NCBI GenBank assembly: GCA_011799875.1
Contig: CM022299.1
Coordinates: 32,260,755 to 32,324,754, forward strand
Origin: Thinopyrum elongatum
Lineage: Eukaryota; Streptophyta; Magnoliopsida; Poales; Poaceae
Direction: 5' to 3'
Length of the DNA: 64,000 nucleotides
The number at the start of each line of letters is the position of its first letter. Within the stretch, counting starts at the first letter, position 1. Of the stretch, positions 59,420 through 64,000 are shown piece after piece. The notes beneath the pieces were generated by a model, which saw nothing but the letters and a program-made list of their open reading frames with translations, searched no databases and was not told where the DNA came from. Both the position numbers and the translations under genes were made by a program.

Positions 59420-62400
59420 TCACTTTTTCTTCGCTTGTGTCCTTTGCTTATTGTGCCGTAACCATGGATATTCTTCATCGCTTAACAGGGTGCTTGGGTC
59501 AGCCTTGACTTTGAAGGGAGGAATTTCATGAAACTTTTCATAATCTTCAGACATGTCTGTCTTACCCTCCACTCCCACGATGTCTCTTTTCCCTGAAAGA
59601 ACTATGTGGCGCTTTGGCTCATCGTATGATGTATTCGCTTCCTTATCTTTTCTTTTTCTCGATTTGGTAGACATGTCCTTCACATAGAAAACCTGCGCCA
59701 CATCATTGGCTAGGACGAATGGTTCATCTGTGTACCCATGATTGTTAAGATCCACTGTTGTCATTCCGTAATGTGGCTCTACCTGTACCCCGCCTCCTGA
59801 CAGATTGACCCATTTGCACTTAAACAAAGGGACCTTAAAATCATGTCCGTAGTCAAGTTCCCATATGTCCACTATGTAACCATAATATGTGTCCTTTCCC
59901 CTCTTGGTTGCTGCATCAAAGCGGACACCGCTGTTTTGGTTGGTGCTCTTTTGATCTTGGGCGATCGTGTAAAATGTATTCCCATTTATCTCGTATCCTT
60001 TGTAAGTCAATACAGTCGAAGATGGTCCCCTGGACAACGAGTACAGCTCATCAAAAACAGTGTTGTCACCTCTGAGACGTGTTTCCAACCAACTGCCAAA
60101 AGTCCTGATGTGTTCACATGTAATCCAGTCGTCACACTGCTCCGGGTGTTTGGAGCGCAGAATGTTCTTGTGTTCATCGACATACGAGGTCACCAAGGTA
60201 GAGTTCTGTAGAACTGTGTAGTGTGCTTGAGACCAAGAATGCCCGTCCCTGCATATTGTTGAGTCCCCTCCTAGCGTGCCTTTTCCAGTCAGTCTCCCCT
60301 CATACCACGATTGAGGGAGACCAATCTTCTTAAGGTCAGGAATGAAGTCAACACAAAACCCAATGACATCCTCTGTTTGATGGCCCATGGAGATGCTTCC
60401 TTCTGGCCTAGCGCAGTTACGGACATTTTTCTTTAGGACTCCCATGAACCTCTCAAAGGGGAACATATTGTGTAGAAATACGGGGCCCAGAACGACAATC
60501 TCGTCGACTAGATGAACTAGGATGTGCGTCATGATATTGAAGAAGGATGGTGGGAACACCAGCTCGAAACTGACAAGACATTGCGCCACATCACTCCTTA
60601 GCCTTGGTATGATTTATGGATCGATCACCTTCTAAGAGATTGCATTGAGGAATGCACATAGCTTCACAATGGCTAATCGAACGTTTTCCGGTAGAAGCCC
60701 CCTCAATGCAACCGGAAGCAGTTGCGTCATAATCACGTGGCAGTCATGAGACTTTAGGTTCTGGAACCTTTTCTTTGGGATGTTTATTATTCCCTTTATA
60801 TTCGACGAGAAGCCAGACGGGACCTTCATACTGAGCAGGCATTCAAAGAAGATTTCCTTCTCTTCTTTGGTAAGAGCGTAGCTGGCAGGACCTTCATACT
60901 GCTTTGGAGGCATGCCGTCTTTTTCGTGCCAACGTTGCAGGTCCTCCCGTGCCTTCGGTGTATCTTTTGTCTTTCCATACACGCCCAAGAAGCCTAGCAG
61001 GTTCATGCAAAGGTTCTTTGTCATGTGCATCACGTCGATTGAAGAGCGGACCTCTAGGTCTTTCCAGTAGGGTAGGTCCCAAAATATAGATTTCTTCTTC
61101 CACATGGGAGCGCGTCCCTCAGCGTCATTCGGAATAGATAGTCCGCCGGGACCCTTTCCAAAGATTACGTGTAAATCATTGACCATAGCTAGTACGTGAT
61201 CACCGGTACGCATGGCGGGCTTCTTCCGGTGATCTGCCTCGCCTTTGAAATGCTTGCCTTTCTTTCGACATTGATGGTTGGTCGGAAGAAATCAACGATG
61301 CCCCAGGTACACATTCTTCCTGCATTTGTCCAGGTATATACTTTCGGTGTCAGCTAAACAGTGTGTGCATGCGTGGTATCCCTTGTTTGTCTGTCCTGAA
61401 AGGTTACTGAGAGCAGGCCAATCATTGATGGTTACAGACAGCAATGCATGCAAGTCAAATTCCTCCTGTCTGTGCTCATCCCACACACGTACACCGTTTC
61501 CATTCCACAGCTGTAAAAGTTCTTCAACTAATGGCCTTAGGTACACATCAGTGTCGTTGCCGTGTTGCTTAGGGCCTTGGATGAGTATTGGCATCATAAT
61601 GAACTTCCGCTTCATGCACAGCCAAGGAGGAAGGTTATAGATACATAGAGTCACGGGCCAGGTGCTGTGATTGCTGCTCTGCTCCCTGAAAGGATTAATG
61701 CCATCCGCGCTTAAACCAAACCATACGTTCCTTGCGTCACCTGCAAACTCCTCCCGGTACTTTATCTCGATTTTTCTCAACTGCGACCCGTCAGTGGGTG
61801 CTCTCAACTTCCCGTCTTTCTTACGGTCCTCTCTGTGCCATCGCATCAACTTGGCATGCTCTTTGTTTCTGAACAGACGTTTCAACCGTGGTATTATAGG
61901 AGCATACCACATCACCTTCGCAGGAACCCTCTTCCTGGGGGGCTCGCCGTCAACATCACCAGGGTCATCTCGTCTGATCTTATACCGCAATGCACCGCAT
62001 ACCGGGCATGCGTTCAAATCCTCGTACGCACCGCGGTACAGGATGCTGTCATTAGGGCATGCATGTATCTTCTGCACCTCCAATCGTAGAGGGCATACGA
62101 CCTTCTTTGCTGCGTACGTACTGTGGGGCAATTCGTTATCCTTTGGAAGCTTCTTCTTCAATATTTTCAGTAGCTTCTCAAATCCTTTGTCAGGCACAGC
62201 ATTCTCTGCCTTCCACTGCAGCAATTCCAGTACGGTACCGAGCTTTGTGTTGCCATCTTCGCAATTGGGGTACAACCCTTTTTGGTGATCCTCTAACATG
62301 CGATCGAATTTCAGCTTCTCCTTTTCACTTTCGCACTGTCTCCTTGCATCAACAATGACCCGGCGGAGATCATCATCAGGCACATCGTCTGGTTCCTCTT

Positions 62401-62722
62401 GATCTTCAGCTTCCCCCGTTGCAGGATCACCGTATTCAGGGGGCACATAGTTGTCATCGTCCTCTTCTTCTTTGTTGTCTTCCATCATAACCCCTATTTC
62501 TCCGTGCCTTGTCCAAACATTATAGTGTGGCATGAAACCCTTCTCAAGCAGGTGGGTGTGAAGGATTTTTCGGTCAGAGTAAGACTTCGTATTCCCACAT
62601 ATAGGGCATGGACAACACATAAAACCATTCTGCTTGTTTGCCTCAGCCACTTCGAGAAAATTATGCACGCCCTTAATGTACTCGGAGGTCCGTCTGTCAC
62701 CGCACATCCATTGTCGGTTCAT
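59420..62722 (-). pseudogene. TNP2-like CACTA transposase, best copy, three in-frame stops
   Basis: ATG at 62722, TGA at 59420-59422. Domains in order: transposase-associated N-terminus (NRQWMCGDRRTSEYIKGV, CCPCPICGN), an acidic linker, a zinc-like CPVCG, the Transposase_21 core (GLSADGINPF, KRKFIMMPILIQGPKQ, HACTHCLADTE, IDVMHMTKNLCMNLLGFLG, HDCHVIMTQLLPVALRG), DUF4218-like (FPFERFMGVLKKNVRNCARP) and DUF4216-like (GMTTVDLNNHGYTDEPFVLA) parts, and a Lys-rich tail. The product would cut the CACTA ends in the nucleus. Stops: TGA 61292-61294 (CGA to TGA fits), TAG 60632-60634, TAA 60614-60616; copy A has sense codons at the last two. No frameshift seen, so decay is recent. Confidence 0.9.
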
Positions 62723-63346
62723 CTGCGTGCATTATATATAATTAAGTGTGTAAAAAACCGCTCACCACGGTTATGCCGGCGACGAGATCGGCGCGGGCGA
62801 TCGACGGCGGTGAAGACGGGGACGGGACGTGACGAACCGCTAAACCTAGACAAATCTTGAGGAAAATGGAGCTTGAAGGTCAAGCTTCGAGAGGAGAAAG
62901 CTTAACTAGTGTGGCTCGGGCATTTCATCAAACACCTCATGTGCATAGGAGGTGAGCTAGAGCACCACAAAGCTCTCCCCTCGCCGGCCAAAAAAAAAAA
63001 CAGAGCAGTGTGGAGTGCTCTGCTCACCGGCGATGGGGTATATATAGCCACCTCATTGGTCCCGGTTCGTGCGTGGAACCAGGACTAAAGGCCCCCCTTC
63101 TGTCCCGGTTCAAGCCACGAACCGGGACCAATGGATGTGGTCCAGGAGCGAGGCCCATTGGTCCCGGTTCGTGCCAGGAACCGGGACAAATGGGTCCAGA
63201 CGAACCGGGACCAATGCCCACGAGGCCCTGGCCGGCCCCCTGGGCGCATGAACCGGGACGTATGCCCCCCATGGGTCCCGGTTCGTGACTGAACCAGGAC
63301 TAATGGGCTGGGCTGGCTCGAACCAAAGCCCTGTTTTCTACTAGTG
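62723..63346. repeat. 5' flank of the transposase and right terminal repeat of CACTA B (clean)
   Basis: TATATATAG near 63040 on the + strand, hairpin units GGTCCCGGTTCGTG / CCACGAACCGGGACC, then CTGTTTTCTACTAGTG ending at 63346 and AAG at 63347-63349. The transposase promoter must lie here, reading leftwards; no clear - strand TATA could be chosen. Confidence 0.8.
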
Positions 63347-63349
63347 AAG

Positions 63350-64000
63350 TGCGGACGACGAATGTTCGTCGCGGAAGGATCCTGCGCTCCATGTGCACTC
63401 TGATGCAGAACCCGGTCTCGAGCTGTAAGAAGAGGTCCACGTGTAGGTGTGTGACCTCCAACAGCAGGCCAAACAATACCAGCATACATCTGAGTCCTGC
63501 GCGGGTAAAGGATATGCTCCGGGTGTATCCCCGTACAAACTGCGGGTAGCAACTGTGTCATAGCATCGTAGAGACGTGCTCGAGTGGCAACCAACTCGAC
63601 GGCAAGAGCCCGAACAGTGCGATCCAGAGCCTGAGTGCACTAAATCAGAACACGCGGGTCGGAGCGACGAGGCTCGTACGGGGCATAGATAGCTGTGTAG
63701 TATCCAGTAGCATCTCCAGCAGGGCCATAAGGAATGTATCGGAACTCAGAGTCATCCAAGATATCGCTGAACTCTCCTCGGAGACGTGCGACAGCAGAGT
63801 AGGCGGCATCATGTACTGCCATCTCAATCGTCACGCCGATACCGTGGAAAAAGTGCAGCTCGGTGTCTGAGTCATGTTGCTGATCATAGATACGAACATC
63901 AGCATGGTACTGCTCCTGGTTGAACTCGTGGTAATCCTCGTAGACCATGTACTCGGGGTACCAGCGGTAGCCAAGTCTGGTCAGGAGGGCGATCAGGACA
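63350..64000 (-). pseudogene. extra ORF of the chromovirus upstream of gag, clean copy, cut by CACTA B
   Basis: Enters from the right edge and runs to the CACTA site. Residue words: EYMVYEDYHEFNQEQYHADV, HFFHGIGVTIEMAVHDAAYS, YIPYGPAGDATGYYTAIYAP, RALAVELVATRARLYDAMTQ. One TAG (near 63641-63643) lies between RSDPRVLI and CTQALDR; the same stop is in the noisy copy. After CACTA removal the frame goes on at 33821 to TGA at 33788. No domain recognised; not gag, which starts at 33535. Long LTR elements of grasses often have such an additional ORF. Confidence 0.65.

Noticed and set aside
44231..62722. Three transposase genes in tandem
   Set aside because: Two are the same sequence on both sides of a ten-N gap and the third is a noisy version with the same flank; this is one locus.

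Overview
The window looks like a piece of a large, transposon-dense grass genome, most likely Triticeae (wheat, Aegilops or a relative). The signs are an Angela/WIS/BARE-type LTR, LTRs that open TGATACGTCTCCAACGTATC with an Athila-type primer site, long Jorge/Caspar-type CACTA elements, a Stowaway-type MITE end and deep nesting. I see no intact cellular gene. The only cellular-looking gene is a broken, replication protein A (RPA)-like multi-exon gene that was split by a retrotransposon.

Layout. 1-4470: 3' part of a Tat-lineage LTR retrotransposon on the + strand, with a spliced antisense gene on the - strand and its 3' LTR. 4471-5758: short gene-like fragment, truncated MITE end, unclassified DNA. 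5759-16451: CACTA element A, cut off on its right at a (TG)n tract; it holds a Transposase_24/Ulp1 gene, a central hairpin block, a snRNA-type (USE + TATA) promoter, a 915-bp fold-back MULE-like insertion, ~335-bp tandem repeats and a TNP2 transposase pseudogene. 16606-17888: exons of the RPA-like gene. 17894-54757: a non-autonomous Athila-like element inserted in that gene. Inside it, 23162-52845 is a Tekay-like chromovirus (- strand, TSD CTATC). Inside that lie a solo Angela-type LTR (26387-28515, TSD TAAGG) and CACTA element B (33822-48062, TSD AAG). 54758-55983: the other side of the broken gene.

Assembly quality. The DNA from about 42.5 kb to 55 kb carries many single-base indels compared with its cleaner partners. 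From 55984 the sequence jumps back into the right half of CACTA B. 56170-59172 and 59183-62185 appear to be the same 3003 bp on either side of a run of ten N, and 63347-64000 repeats the flank already seen at 48063-48750. I read this as one genomic locus represented up to three times (noisy patch plus two unmerged contig ends), not as three transposases in tandem.

How parts work together. Each CACTA carries two genes on the - strand: the TNP2 transposase nearer the right end and a Transposase_24/Ulp1-like protein nearer the left end. Both are broken by stops and shifts in every copy seen. The most interesting unexplained signal is the snRNA-type promoter shared by both CACTA elements, followed about 170 bp later by a T-run.
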